Shown: one piece after another, positions 1-18,960 of the stretch
Numbering within the stretch: the first letter of the stretch is position 1
Layout: each line of letters opens with the position of its first letter
NCBI RefSeq assembly: GCF_964355755.1
Contig: NC_092671.1
Span: forward strand, 4,105,001 to 4,165,000
Length of the DNA stretch: 60,000 nt
Reading direction: 5' to 3'
From: Antedon mediterranea
Lineage: Eukaryota > Echinodermata > Crinoidea > Comatulida > Antedonidae
The notes under the pieces: model-generated
Databases searched by the model: none
What the model saw: the letters and a program-made list of their open reading frames with translations, nothing else
Told to the model about the DNA's origin: nothing
Made by a program: the position numbers and the translations under genes

Positions 1-233
1 ATTGAGAATTTCTCAACGTGTGATAATTTGTCATTTAAAAACAATGTGTTTAAAAGAAAAACCTTATTTTAGAAAAATTAAATAGACCCAGCGTGGTTTA
101 CGAGTTGCTATGGCACTACAGCTATTACAATATAGATGTGTTTTATATACTAATTTAGCATTGATTGAAGCATTTCAATTTTGTGCATTTTAATAAATTG
201 CTTTATCAATTTATTTGTCATCTTCATCCCTAG

Positions 234-6724
<6,491 letters not shown>

Positions 6725-7048
6725 TGAGCCGTGAAGTAATTATTTCTGAAATGGAAAATATTAATGTTATTAATAAAATTAATATTATAGAAATATTAAA
6801 TATTAGCGACCAACACTTAATATAGAGAAACAGTACTTATGTGAGGAAAGTGGGTCATTGACCTAGGTCAAACTGAAATCTGTGTATGGCGTTTGAAATT
6901 GAATCAACTGTGTACGTGTGCTCTTGTTCTACAGTACATCGTAATGGCATAATATATATATTAATTTAATAAATAATAATAAAGTTGCTTTATGCCTGTG
7001 CATTTATAGATATAAATATCTCTTTGCAAATCCTGCCTTGTGAATAAA
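6725..7048 (+). promoter_or_regulatory. NSF 3' UTR with candidate poly(A) signals
   Basis: AT-rich sequence directly after the NSF stop codon. AATAAA hexamers occur at 6968-6973, 6978-6983 and 7043-7048, a plausible distance for transcript cleavage. No open frame of note. Which signal is used cannot be told from sequence. Confidence 0.45.
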
Positions 7049-7505
7049 TATACTATAATATGAGTACTTGTTGTGCTTGAATATATGTCAATAACTATTG
7101 TTGTTCAACCATACCATGCTGGGGTGTCACTATCTAATCAAATTACATGTGTGATAGATATTCAACGAATAAATAATATACCTTAGAAGTACAAGTTTAA
7201 AATAACTATTGATTTAATTTTGTTTCATTGTAATTACAGTTGTAAGATTAAATAAGCCCATGTGGCTTTAACGCAAGTTCCACCAGGATTTAAAACAATT
7301 TTAGAGATCCAACCATTCCATTTAAATGTTATATATATTTAAATTTAACCTAATATTATTAATTAAACATTGTTTCATATAATATCAATAACTTTTACCC
7401 CTGCAGTTTCTATATAAATATATATATATATAATATACATATTTTTAGTTTAATAATGAATGTAATATTGGTTTAAAAGTATTGCTTTTTGTCATGTTAA
7501 TATAG

Positions 7506-7657
7506 TTAATATTAGTAGATTGATGACATTTAAACTACAGTATTTGAATGTCAGCCTAATACAACAGGATTTCAAGCCAGGATATGTATGCGCAGCAACT
7601 TAACCAAACAGCTGAAATTATGCTAAAATTAATTTAAAATTAATCTACTAATATTAA
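7506..7657. repeat. 16-bp inverted repeat
   Basis: TTAATATTAGTAGATT at 7506-7521 is the reverse complement of AATCTACTAATATTAA at 7642-7657, enclosing ~120 bp without an open frame. It could be a small inverted-repeat transposon remnant. No target-site duplication is clear. Confidence 0.45.
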
Positions 7658-8149
7658 AATTTGTCCTCATTGAAATATTAATGTTAATGTCATATTTTTA
7701 ATATATTATTGTCTCGAACAAAACACTATCGTATTGTGAAATCATTGTTTTAAAATAAAATTATAGTTACAATATCAAAAAAATATTGATATTTTATTAA
7801 CTTTTCAATTTCATTTTTAGTATGTGCTATATATAGATAATATGAAGGATATTTTGTATTGTATTGGAGTTTATGTGCTGTAATTTTGTAGTTGTCCTAA
7901 AAAAAATATATACAGTAGTAAATTCTGATATTGTAATAGTCTATTATGGTATAGTACTATGTACATTATTTGTAGATATTTTTTGTAAAGTTTGTTTTCC
8001 AATAGGTGAATAGGTTTTCCTACCCTTTTATTTATTGACATCACTATACAATAATTTGACATGCGCAGACACATTGGGCTAGGCAATCTATAAAAAAATA
8101 ACAGCCCAAAGGAAAACAAATTGCAAACAGAGATTTTTTTTTGTTTTTG

Positions 8150-11100
8150 GGCAATAATATAGTCATATATGCACACATATTGCATTATCATCGTATAGAG
8201 TCATAGTAACCAGTTATGTCAACAAATAAAAGGATCGAAATTTTGTCATTTTTCGAAAATTTCTCTGTACAGTACTATAGTTCAGGGATTTTATCAAAAT
8301 TGGTCAAAATATCGATTTTTAAAAATTAAATTATGCAATAATATAGTCATATATTGCGTTATCATCATCGTATAGAGTCATAGTAACCAATAATAAACAT
8401 GCGCAGAGTCGAATTATGGGTTCTTCCCATGTCAATTGTGCTATAGTAACCACTTTTGACATAACTGGTTACTATACCATAATAAACATCCGCTGAGTCG
8501 AATAATGGGTTCTGCGCATGTCAATTGTGCTATAGTAACCAGTTTTATCGAAAGGTCGAAAATTGGTCCTTTTTTGAAAAATCGCCAATTTACGACTTTT
8601 GTATTTGTTGACATAAATCGTTACTATAACATAATAAACATGCGCAGAGTCGAATAATGGGTTCTGCGCATGTCAATTGTGCTATAGTAACCACTTTTGA
8701 CATAAATGGTTACTATAGCATAATAAACTTGCGCAGAGTCAATAAATGCATTCTGCGCATTTCAATTGTGCTATAGTAACCACTTTTGACATAAATGGTT
8801 ACTATAGCATAATAAACATGCGCAGAGTCGAATAATGCGTTCTACGCATGTCAATTGTGCTATAGAACCACTCTTGACATAAATGGTTACTATAGCATAA
8901 TAAACAGGTGCAGAGTCGAATAATGGGTTCTGCGCACGTCAATTGTGCTATAGTAACCAGTTTTATCGAAAAATAAAAAGGTCGAAAATTGGTCCTTTTT
9001 TGAAAAAAATCTCTGTACTATAGTACAGGGAAATTTTCGAAAAATCGCCAATTTCCAACTTTTTTATTTTTTGACATAAATGGTTACTATAGCATAATAA
9101 ACATGCGCAGAGTCGAATAATGAATTCTGCGCATGTCAATTGTGCTATAGTAACCACTTTTGACATAAATGGTTACTATAGCATAATAAACATGCGCAGA
9201 GTCGAATAATGCGTTCTACGCATGTCAATTGTGCTATAGTAACCACTTTTGACATAAATGGTTACTATAGCATAATAAACATGCGCAGAGTCGAATAATG
9301 CGTTCTACGCATGTCAATTGTGCTATAGTAACCAGTTTTATCGATAAATAAAAAGGTCGAAAATTGGTCCTTTTTTGAAAAAACCTCTGTACTATAGTAC
9401 AGGAAAATTTTCGAAAAATCGCCAATTTTAGACTTTTTTATTTTTTGACATAAATGGTTACTATATCATAATAAACATGCGCAGAGTTGAATAATGGGTT
9501 CTGCGCATGTCAATTGTGCTATAGTAACCAGTTTTATCGAAAAATAAAAAGGTCGAAAATTGGTCCTTTTTTGAAAAAAATCTCTGTACTATAGTACAGA
9601 GAAATTTTCGAAAAATCGCCAATTTCCAACTTTTATATTTTTGGACATAAATGGTTACTATAGCATAATAAACATGCGCAGAGTCGAATAATGAATTCTG
9701 CGCATGTCAATTGTGCTATAGTAACCACTTTTGACATAAATGGTTACTATAGCATAATAAACATGCGCAGAGTCGAATAATGCGTTCTACGCATGTCAAT
9801 TGTGCTATAGTAACCACTCTTGACATAAATGGTTACTATAGCATAATAAACAGGTGCAGAGTCGTTAAATGGGTTCTGCGCATGTCAATTGTGCTATAGT
9901 AACCAGTTTTATCGAAAAATAAAAAGGTCGAAAATTTGTCCTTTTTTGAAAAAATCTCTGAACAGTACAGGGAAATTTTCGAAAAATCGCCAATTTTCGA
10001 CTTTTTTATTTTTTGACATAAATGGTTACTATAGCATAATAAACATGCGCAGAGTCGAATAATGGGTTCTGCGCATGTCAATTGTGCTATAGTAACCACT
10101 TTTGACATAAATGGTTACTATAGCATAATAAACATGCGCAGAGTCGAATAATGCGTTTTGCGCATGTCAATTGTGCTATAGTAACCATTTTTTACATAAA
10201 TGGTTACTATAGCATAATAAACATGCGCAGAGTCGAATAATGCGTTCTACGCATGTCAATTGTGCTATAGTAACCACTCTTGACATAAATGGTTACTATA
10301 GCATAATAAACATGCGCAGAGTCGAATAATGGGTTCTGCGCATGTCAATTGTGCTATAGTAACCAGTTTTATCGATAAATAAAAAGGTCGAAAATTGGTC
10401 CTTTTTTAAAAAAATCTCTGTAGGCCTACTATAGTACAGGGAAATTTTCGAAAAATCGCCAATTTTCGACTTTTTTATTTTTTGACATACATGGTTACTA
10501 TATCATAATAAACATGCGCAGAGTCGAATAATGGGTTCTGCGCATGTCAATTGTGCTATAGTAACCACTTTTGACATAAATGGCTACTATAGCATAATAA
10601 ACATGCGCAGAGTCGAATAATGCGTTTTGCGCATGTCAATTGTGCTATAGTAACCACTTTTGACATAAATGGTTACTATAGCATAATAAACATGCGCAGA
10701 GTCGAATAATGCGTTTTGCGCATGTCAATTGTGCTATAGTAACCACTTTTGACATAAATGGTTACTATAGCATAATAAACATGCGCAGAGTCGAATAATG
10801 GGTTCTGCGCATGCCAATTGTGCAATAGTAACCAGTTTTATCGAAAAATAAAAAGGTCGAAAATTTGTCCTTTTTTGAAAAAATCTCTGAACAGTACAGG
10901 GAAATTTTCGAAAAATCGCCAATTTTCGACTTTTTTATTTTTTGACATAAATGGTTACTATAGCATAATAAACATGCGCAGAGTCGAATAATGGGTTCTG
11001 CGCATGTCAATTGTGCTATAGTAACCACTTTTGACATAAATGGTTACTATAGCATAATAAACATGCGCAGAGTCGAATAATGCGTTTTGCGCATGTCAAT

Positions 11101-12125
11101 TGTGCTATAGTAACCATTTTTTACATAAATGGTTACTATAGCATAATAAACATGCGCAGAGTCGAATAATGCGTTCTACGCATGTCAATTGTGCTATAGT
11201 AACCACTCTTGACATAAATGGTTACTATAGCATAATAAACATGCGCAGAGTCGAATAATGGGTTCTGCGCATGTCAATTGTGCTATAGTAACCAGTTTTA
11301 TCGATAAATAAAAAGGTCGAAAATTGGTCCTTTTTTAAAAAAATCTCTGTAGGCCTACTATAGTACAGGGAAATTTTCGAAAAATCGCCAATTTTCGACT
11401 TTTTTATTTTTTGACATACATGGTTACTATATCATAATAAACATGCGCAGAGTCGAATAATGGGTTCTGCGCATGTCAATTGTGCTATAGTAACCACTTT
11501 TGACATAAATGGCTACTATAGCATAATAAACATGCGCAGAGTCGAATAATGCGTTTTGCGCATGTCAATTGTGCTATAGTAACCACTTTTGACATAAATG
11601 GTTACTATAGCATAATAAACATGCGCAGAGTCGAATAATGCGTTTTGCGCATGTCAATTGTGCTATAGTAACCACTTTTGACATAAATGGTTACTATAGC
11701 ATAATAAACATGCGCAGAGTCGAATAATGGGTTCTGCGCATGCCAATTGTGCAATAGTAACCAGTTTTATCGAAAAATAAAAAGGTCGAAAATTGGTCCC
11801 TGCAGGGATTTTATCGAAATTGGCTAAAATATCTACCTTTTTAAAATTCAATTATTATGCAATAATATAGTCATATATGCACATATATTGCATTATCATC
11901 ATATTATAGAGTCATAGTAACCAGTTATGTCAACAAATAAAAGGGTCGAAAATGTGGTCATTATTTGAAAATTTCCTTGCAGCCTACTATAGTTCAGGGA
12001 TTTTTTCAAAAATGGCCAACATGTCTACTTTTTAAAATTCAATTATTATGCAATAATATAGTCATATATTGCATTATCATCATCGTATAGAGTCATAGTA
12101 ACCAGTTATGGCAAAATATCAACTT
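8150..12125. repeat. Hairpin satellite array (89-bp unit) with decayed flanks
   Basis: About 28 copies of an imperfect palindrome occupy ~8395-11760. Each runs from GGTTACTATAGCATAATAAA through CATGCGCAGAGTCGAATAAT to the complementary arm TTCTGCGCATGTCAATTG and TGCTATAGTAACC. Plain head-to-tail spacing is 89 bp (e.g. 9191 to 9280). A second module of ~100 bp (AAAAAGGTCGAAAATTGGTC ... GCCAATTTTCGAC, itself a palindrome around CTGTACTATAGTACAG) recurs about every 200-460 bp. The flanks 8150-8390 and 11860-12125 share the decayed motif GCAATAATATAGTCATATAT plus GAGTCATAGTAACCAGTTAT. Short open frames here are by-products of the periodicity. Confidence 0.93.
9901..11758. repeat. 929-bp higher-order repeat, two copies
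   Basis: Within the hairpin array, 9901-10829 and 10830-11758 are near-identical. Private variants recur exactly 929 bp apart: CTCTGAACAGTACAGGG, the CTGTAGGCCTACTATAG insertion, ACCATTTTTTACATAAATGG and the TATATCATAATAAAC variant. This points to recent unequal exchange. Confidence 0.9.
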
Positions 12126-12920
12126 TTTAAAATTCAATTATTAATAATTTTGCTATATATGCCAAAATATCTACATATTGAATTATGTATTAAGGTAACA
12201 TGCACAGAATAGATTATGTGATTCTGCAAATGTCAACTTTCCTGTACTATGTACTGTACATGGATTTGCTTCGAAAATTGATAAAAATATCGACTTACTG
12301 AATTATGTATTAAGGTACCATGCTCAGAACAGTCAATAGAAATAACATGCCCACAGTACAAGAACTGAGAAATAGCGGAGAGATGCTGGATAGACAAAGG
12401 TAGAGAAAGAGGCTAGGCGAACACCCATACCTGCAGGCTGAATTAAGAAGTAAACAGTTTTTTTCGAACAAATACCTGTAATACCTAGTAGACAAACATG
12501 TATTTGTTTACAATATTTCGATAAAGATGTCATAATCCTTGTTCACAATTCGTGGACTGATCAGAAATCTGGTTAAAACTGCTACTCTGCCCATTGTTCG
12601 ACACAATTAATCGTCACTGTCATTAGATACGCCGTATATGGAAGGGAAATTCTGATGGAGACGTGTCCTACCGAATACTATGCCCAATCTCTAACATTTT
12701 AGTACACAAATTAATCTCTGATGAACATGGAGAATAATGATAACAATAATAATAGTTTAATAATCTAAATCAATAGATAAATATACGTATATTTGGTTTT
12801 AATGTTTTTATTTCAAGCAATAAAATGTGATTTTCTCTTGATGAGAATAGGAAAGGATTGTCACCACCCTCTAGTGCTATTCATTTGATCTTTGTCAGAA
12901 TTTACATAATGATTTCGTCT
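12126..12920. other. Intergenic, no gene seen
   Basis: AT-rich sequence between the satellite and the transporter pseudogene. Short frames at 12310-12533 show no recognisable domain, paired splice sites or family resemblance. Confidence 0.6.
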
Positions 12921-15900
12921 TTATTTTGGTTTCTCCAAAAGACCCTCTTTTTCATTGAACTCCACTTCTTCAGTGGTTGACTTCTGATAACGTGTTGCAT
13001 CAATAGATCCGTATTTTACGTGAATGAATCTGTCAAAAATATCATATTATAATCAGTGCGTATCGTCAACATATATATTTCTAGAGATTTAATCCCTTAT
13101 CAAGAACTACCGTATAATTCGAACCATAAACATGAGGACAGGACGCTATTAAACCATGATTAAACATTAACACTAATCCAGCTATAGACCTAAGAATGAT
13201 ATCCTGTCTTCAATTCTATAGTTTAGAGTTTTAAAGAAACAATAGACCTCATAGGTCCAAATGACTACTGTACTCAATAAAAAAACCAATATTAGTCGTT
13301 TTTCTATTTAAATTATTATTTCAACTCTAGTTGTACACTATGTGAGTCAAGAACGCGAACAATCTTTCCAAATCAACTACATGTATTTAGAAACTTCAAT
13401 TGAATTTAAGTTTAAACATGTACTTACATTACAATAACAGTGGTAATCATTGAAAGCATGGCGAATAGGTACCAAATAAGATTCGGAGTTTATTTAACAG
13501 TAGCTGAATATACGAGGTTTGACCAGAAAGGCCCGATAATAAACCCAATGCCATCTGTTACTGCAGCTAAAGCAAACAACGCTCTTTTATAAAGAAATAA
13601 AAATAAATTAATATTTATATAAACAATGTACGTTTTAAAATTAAGGAGTTCAGTTGAAAAAGCAGATGTTTGCACTGCTATTAATACCTTGCCGTAAGAT
13701 TATGTGTTATAGTATGGGGAATTCCTAATCAGCGTACGCAAGAAAAAGTAGTAAGAACTAACCTCTCTCCTGTTTCTCCACTAGGTTTGATAGTTGTGCA
13801 TGAGAAACTGCCTTTGGTACATAAATTAAACATGCCAATGGTATCACTATACAAAAAAAAAAAACACCAAGATTCTGTGACAACTGTATATTTATATTTT
13901 TATCAAATGAATGTTTGTACCTATTCTGCAGTTGTCAATAGGTACATCTTAACTTACTATTGACAGTCATCTAGATACTGACTATTGACAGCACACACCA
14001 TATGTTTCACATCTAGGTCAATTGGGTAAGAAGTGCGTATAATCAAACATTTAATTTAAATTTTTTTTATCTTATGTGGGTTCATCCCACTTTTATTTCC
14101 ATACATAATATGTTCTAAACATTTTTATTTCAATACACTATACATATTATGGGCCTGGTTAGAGCTTGGATGGGAGACCATCTGGGAATATCGGGTGCTG
14201 TATATGGAGCTGGGGTCTCGTTAGGCATTTGAAATCAGCACTGCTGACTCTTATGGCAGCCCCTGCATTTAGTATCTGCATCAGACGTATTGGCTTATGC
14301 CTTTCCTCTGGTCAAGGTGGGCACTGGACCAATCAAGGTGCTTTAAACAGTCCTGGCTTTGTTTGTATCAAACCTGTGAGTGGCGGTAATTATCGCTGTT
14401 GGTTTCGATTGAATAAAATAAAATAAATAAAATATAATATTATTATTAACAATGTTTGTTTTCATCATCTGTTTACATACACCCTTTTTTAAAGAGTTTT
14501 GTTCATTTGTTTACATATTATCACATTGATTTTTGTTTTTATCTTTTCTCTTCATAGTTTCCTCTTTTTATACATATAAATTTGTTTTTTTTCCCTTTTA
14601 GACACAACTATCAACGGGGAAACTTATTGAGCTACACTGAAAACATTATAGTATCTATCTGGCTTTTAATGTTTACTTACATCAAGATTAAATCCTAAGA
14701 ACATACCTACATAAACAGTTTTAGCAGTTGCTGTTGCCAAAGCAAGAAAATTAGCAACAGTAGAAAGCAAACCAAGGTAGATTAAAGTGCTGTCCCCTAT
14801 CTTGAAAAACTTCTGCAGAGCTTTTGTAACAAATAGCATTCCTAGAAAACAACCAAATATGAATTACGCATCGCTCTGGATTTTGCTGAAACATCATTTT
14901 CAGCGACCTTATTTACGATTATATTAGCCTCTTATAATTAGTTGTACTTATCTTGCGCATCACGACCATATTGCAATGATTTGCTGTCGCACAATGAAAA
15001 CTAAAACGTGTAGCGGCTTAAGTATACATCAGCGTTATATAACATTTCTGTAAATTTGCAATATCAAATTGGTAAATTAGCTTAACAGGCTTATGACAAA
15101 ACGTTTACAAAACAATAATTTATAAGTTACCTATTGCATTTGACATGAAATAACAAAAAGTGAATATCCCATCTGTTGAAACTGACAAACGCAATGGCGG
15201 ACCAATGAGATATAGTTGAATGATATAGTAAAAAGGGTATAAAGTGGCCGAAAATCTAACTGACAACCAAAGCCACATTAGATTTCGGCGGTTATTTCTG
15301 TTACTGGTTGTTATATCGATCAAACCTTCTATCGCCTCTTTAAATGAAGATGTTTCCTTTATCTGTTTAGAATCAATACTGTCCTTCATCAAACACACAA
15401 TGTAGAAAATACAAAACACTAGCAGACCTGTCATGAACAAGAACGGTTGAAGGAATCCAGTTGTTTCTATCCAAATCGAAAACATTAACTGTCCTAAAGC
15501 AACTCCAAGAACGACAACTCCAAGAAGGATTGCCATGCGAATTGTCACATCTTCTGGTTTACAGGTGTCGCCAATATAAGCAGCGGCTCCTGATCGAAGT
15601 AAGATTGGAGTGCCAGTCAAACCAATCAATAAGTTTCAAATAAGAAGATATGGGGCAGACAGTTCGAATATGTATACACAGCAAAAACTAACGGATGCCC
15701 CTAAAAGTCCGACCGTCGGCACAATTAGACTGATTTTTCTGCCGACTCGATCACTTAATACTGATATGTATAACATAACGAACAGTGAAGGGACAGCCTG
15801 GCATAACATAAAAACAATAGTCCATTTGGCAGTCAGTTCTTGTTCTACTAGGTCTAGGTCCGAAGTGAAATTGTTAAGTGCAGAACTAGAACTTAGGTGC

Positions 15901-16029
15901 ACCGAAATTACATATTTTGTGAAGACCACTCCTTATAGATAGAAGTGACAACGCCAGATAGATTCAGATTCAGATCAGATTCAGATTCTGATAAGCAATA
16001 AAGACGGTTGGCTCAACTGGTGCCTCCAT
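12921..16029 (-). pseudogene. SLC46-type transporter pseudogene (five exons)
   Basis: A decayed paralogue of the intact transporter at 22639-27475. Exons: 16029-15131, 14841-14707, 13846-13763, 13581-13428, 13029-12921. All keep AG/GT borders and the paralogue's phases. The ATG at 16029 begins a matching start (M-E-A-P-V-E-P-T-V-F-I-A-Y). Lesions: a GATTCA-type hexanucleotide expansion at ~15955-15990 brings stops and a frameshift into the first membrane segment; TGA at 15636-15638 replaces the glycine codon in LLIGN; TAA at 13490-13492 follows the YSATVK block. The conserved motif SDRVGRK survives in exon 1. Retained introns rule out retroposition. Functional MFS SLC46 members carry folates and other small organic anions with protons; this copy cannot encode a full transporter unless these are assembly errors. 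Confidence 0.88.
14151..14445 (+). mobile_element. 5S-rRNA-derived SINE
   Basis: The start (14151-14211) reads GGGCCTGGTTAG, CTTGGATGGGAGACC, CTGGGAATA and CGGGTGCTGTA, which closely follows the 3' half of eukaryotic 5S rRNA (intermediate element and box C). The box-A half is absent, so this copy is 5' truncated. A ~220-bp unrelated body follows, then a tail of AAATAAAAT repeats. This layout (5S head, body, A-rich tail) defines 5S-derived SINEs of the SINE3 class. It lies in the first intron of the pseudogene region on the opposite strand. Confidence 0.85.
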
Positions 16030-18740
16030 TTAATATATATATAATATATGTCGACTGATCTTGTTACTAATATCCTTGAACAACTTGTACCACCAGTCTG
16101 TGATTGAACAAACAACTGTACTTCTAGCATAAACAAATCAAGTGTCCACATTTGCTATTTTTCAACTTGTACAGCAACACAATATACATTTTAGAGAAGA
16201 AAGTAGTATATTAATTTTTTCCTCTATGCATTGCCGATAAACTACAAAAGAATATAGGCCTATGTAAATATAAAATATGTATATAAAGAATATAGGCCTA
16301 AGTCAGCTGAAAAGTCTGTCTGCTCGGAAAATAGAACCATGAATAAACGATACATTCCTCACCATTATAAGCCATTGTCCTATTGTTCGATAGCCCTCAA
16401 AAGATAACTAATACGTAATTAATTAACAATAGGCCTACTGTAAGTTAAATAGGCCTACTTTGAATATAATCCGATTTTTCAAAGACATTATCATTTGTAA
16501 TATTTTTCTCAAAATATATAGTTACTAGTTTACAATAGAACATTATTATCAATTATCAATCTGGCTAGAAATATTAGTTTTAACAATAAATGTTACCATG
16601 ACAAACAAAAAGTAACTTTCCTGGGGTTACAGAAACCCATATTCAACACTATGAAGTTTTTTTTCGTATTATGAGCACCTCACAATTTGTTGTCACATAA
16701 AGTTTGATCGTGTAATCGAATTATTCATTTTCTTTTATTTCAGATAGTAAATCCATATGACAAAAATGATTGACGACCACAGGAATGTTTAATCAGGGAA
16801 TAGTTAAAATTACAATAATAATTTAATTCTCTTCCTTAGTTTAACAGCCAATTATTAGGAAAGAGAAGACATTTAGTGTTTCTATAGTTTAAAAAAACAA
16901 ACCACCCGGGACAATAACCTCATCTCAATGTCCTCATCATCCCCTATTTGCTATGAAGATGGATCGCAAGACGTCGGTCTGTGAAGATGCAACAGCTACA
17001 ATCATGTTTGTTTCTCTTCCTCTCTTATCTGTTCGTTATAACGGTTTTAACATTTTCGTGGAACAATTTTTGTTAACAATGCGCCCATCGCCTACAAGTG
17101 TTATTTACGGTAGGCCTATCTTATGTTAACCCAGTTATAGAATAACTGGAAAGCCATCTAGTTATTGGTAATTATTAATTAATACAAACGTTGAGAAGGA
17201 ACTGTCAGTATAAAGTTTATTTGTATATAATAATGTGTTTATATATCTAACAGTAGAGCCTAACCACAATCTCAGTAATAAAGTTTATTTGTATATATTT
17301 TTATATTACATCTAACAGTACGAACATTCACAGTAAGAAATGTTCGATTCAAATGAGGACCAAAAATATTTAATAGGTATTTACAGTATTGTCAAAGTAT
17401 TGCAAGTTTATTCTCAAAGGGCCCATATATTTACCTACCGTATGTGTTAAACCAAGGGCTCATAAATTTACCTACTTGTGTTAAACCAAACTCTGGCAGA
17501 CTGAGAGATTGGGATGTTCCATTCATCGCAAATCAATACATTTGTATAATCGTATATTAAATCTATCAAAATAGTATTTTTTAAAGAAAATCGGCCTGTC
17601 TTCAACATTATGATGCTGTACTCTAGCTGTCCAACCAGTTTTCAGCTATTAAAAACAATTATCGTAGGAGGAGATAGGAAAATGCGAAGCCTCCTCGCAT
17701 TTTTGTGGCGGGTATTTTTCAAGATGGACATCACCCCTATTTGGGGCAAATCGTTGAACCTAAATTCGTTTTAATCGTCAATAACTAATTATCTAACTTA
17801 ATTTAATTAGTAAACAGAGTTACATCAGGTGGTTAAAATCAGTACCGAAAGTACGAACCAACTTTATATACCATCGAGTAAAAATTCTAGAAGTAAGGCG
17901 CGATTTACCTAATTTTGCCCTTACGTAAATTTATATATAGAAGCTTGTGATGCGAGTTTGGTCTAAAGGTTATGTAACCAGCCTTTCAACTAACAATAGA
18001 ACAGGAACGCCAAAAACAAACGGGTGAATTTGAAAACATATAGGTTTTTTAAAACTAGTCGCATCAAAAACCTGTCAATCAAATTATGTTTTAAAATTAC
18101 AAATTTTGCAATTTCAGTTTACTTGTTACTTTAAGACTGCTCATCGGCTTTGAACATTCTGTCCTATCTTTTAACACTAAGGTCTGAAAATAATACTAAA
18201 AACTGGTCCAGAATTGGGACTTAATGGAGTGGTCATTGACCACATATCTATTTGTATTTTCATTTTGCAATAACTTTTTGAGTAATCTTGCTAACAAACA
18301 GACAAACAAACAAACACACCTGATCGATTACATATACACCTCCTTGGCGGAGGTAAATTAAAGACAAACAAGAGTTAGTGTTAAGTTATCTAATAGTATT
18401 TTTTAAGCAATGGATCTATCGATTGAAAGTAAAAAGTTATATATTTATAAAAAAAAAACCACTGATGTTTGTTCAAAGAGTTGTCATTATCTTCTGAAAC
18501 AATGTTTAATCAGAAACGAAAGTCTGTTTGTATGAGCAGAGAGCCGGAGCTTCCTTTACATTGTTTGCCCAAGTAGCCTACTTTGTCATACCAGCTTATA
18601 TGTATTTATCAGATAATACAGATAGTGGATATTTGTTTACACAAAGGAATCATACAAATTATAAAATCATTCTGCGATAACTTTTTTTTTACCTGTGGTT
18701 TAATCGATAATAATTTAGTTAAAAACTGTAAAATTCCATT
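16030..18740. other. Intergenic, repeat-rich, no gene seen
   Basis: No coding exon recognised. Contents: two imperfect tandem copies of an AAAGTTTATTTGTATAT-headed segment at ~17210-17340; a block from ~17665 (aggaggagataggaaaatgc) to ~18357 that ends in ACAAACAAACAAACA, then CCTCCTTGGCGGAGGTA. That ending resembles the 3' ends of RTE-like retrotransposons or SINEs depending on them. The class assignment is uncertain. Confidence 0.5.
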
Positions 18741-18769
18741 GAATATTTAAGTTTATGTCTGCGTTAACA

Positions 18770-18870
18770 TCATGAAAAAAAACTTAAAACGACTAAATTC
18801 CAATTCAATCGTTGAACGGGAATCACATCCACATGGATACATGGCTTTAGCCGGCAGTTGGAGTCACGTC
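18770..18870 (-). pseudogene. Remnant of the secreted-type gene at 20.4-21.2 kb
   Basis: Clear nucleotide similarity to 20450-20560 (shared words include CTTAAAACGA, TAAATTCCAATT, CACATG and ACATGGCTTTA). On the minus strand it gives LNWNLVVLSFF, matching the C-terminal PNWNLIVLSFF of the longer copy. Only the last ~35 codons remain and a stop follows early. Confidence 0.55.
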
Positions 18871-18960
18871 GTCCTCATACTGTATGTGAACACAGCCCGA
18901 AATGAACACTCTAAATTATTCATCTTTCTTTACATAACATTCTTAAGGCTGAGTAATAAT

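Noticed and set aside
8963-11851. Several 60-90 codon minus-strand frames (MSKVVTIAQLTCAE... type)
   Set aside because: They repeat with the satellite period and arise from the hairpin unit itself; no start context, splice sites or family.
8150-12125. CRISPR-like array of regularly spaced repeats
   Set aside because: Eukaryotic context, the units are near-identical throughout with no unique spacers, and there are no cas genes.
14166-14426. 86-codon plus-strand frame
   Set aside because: It is the 5S-derived SINE read through in one frame.
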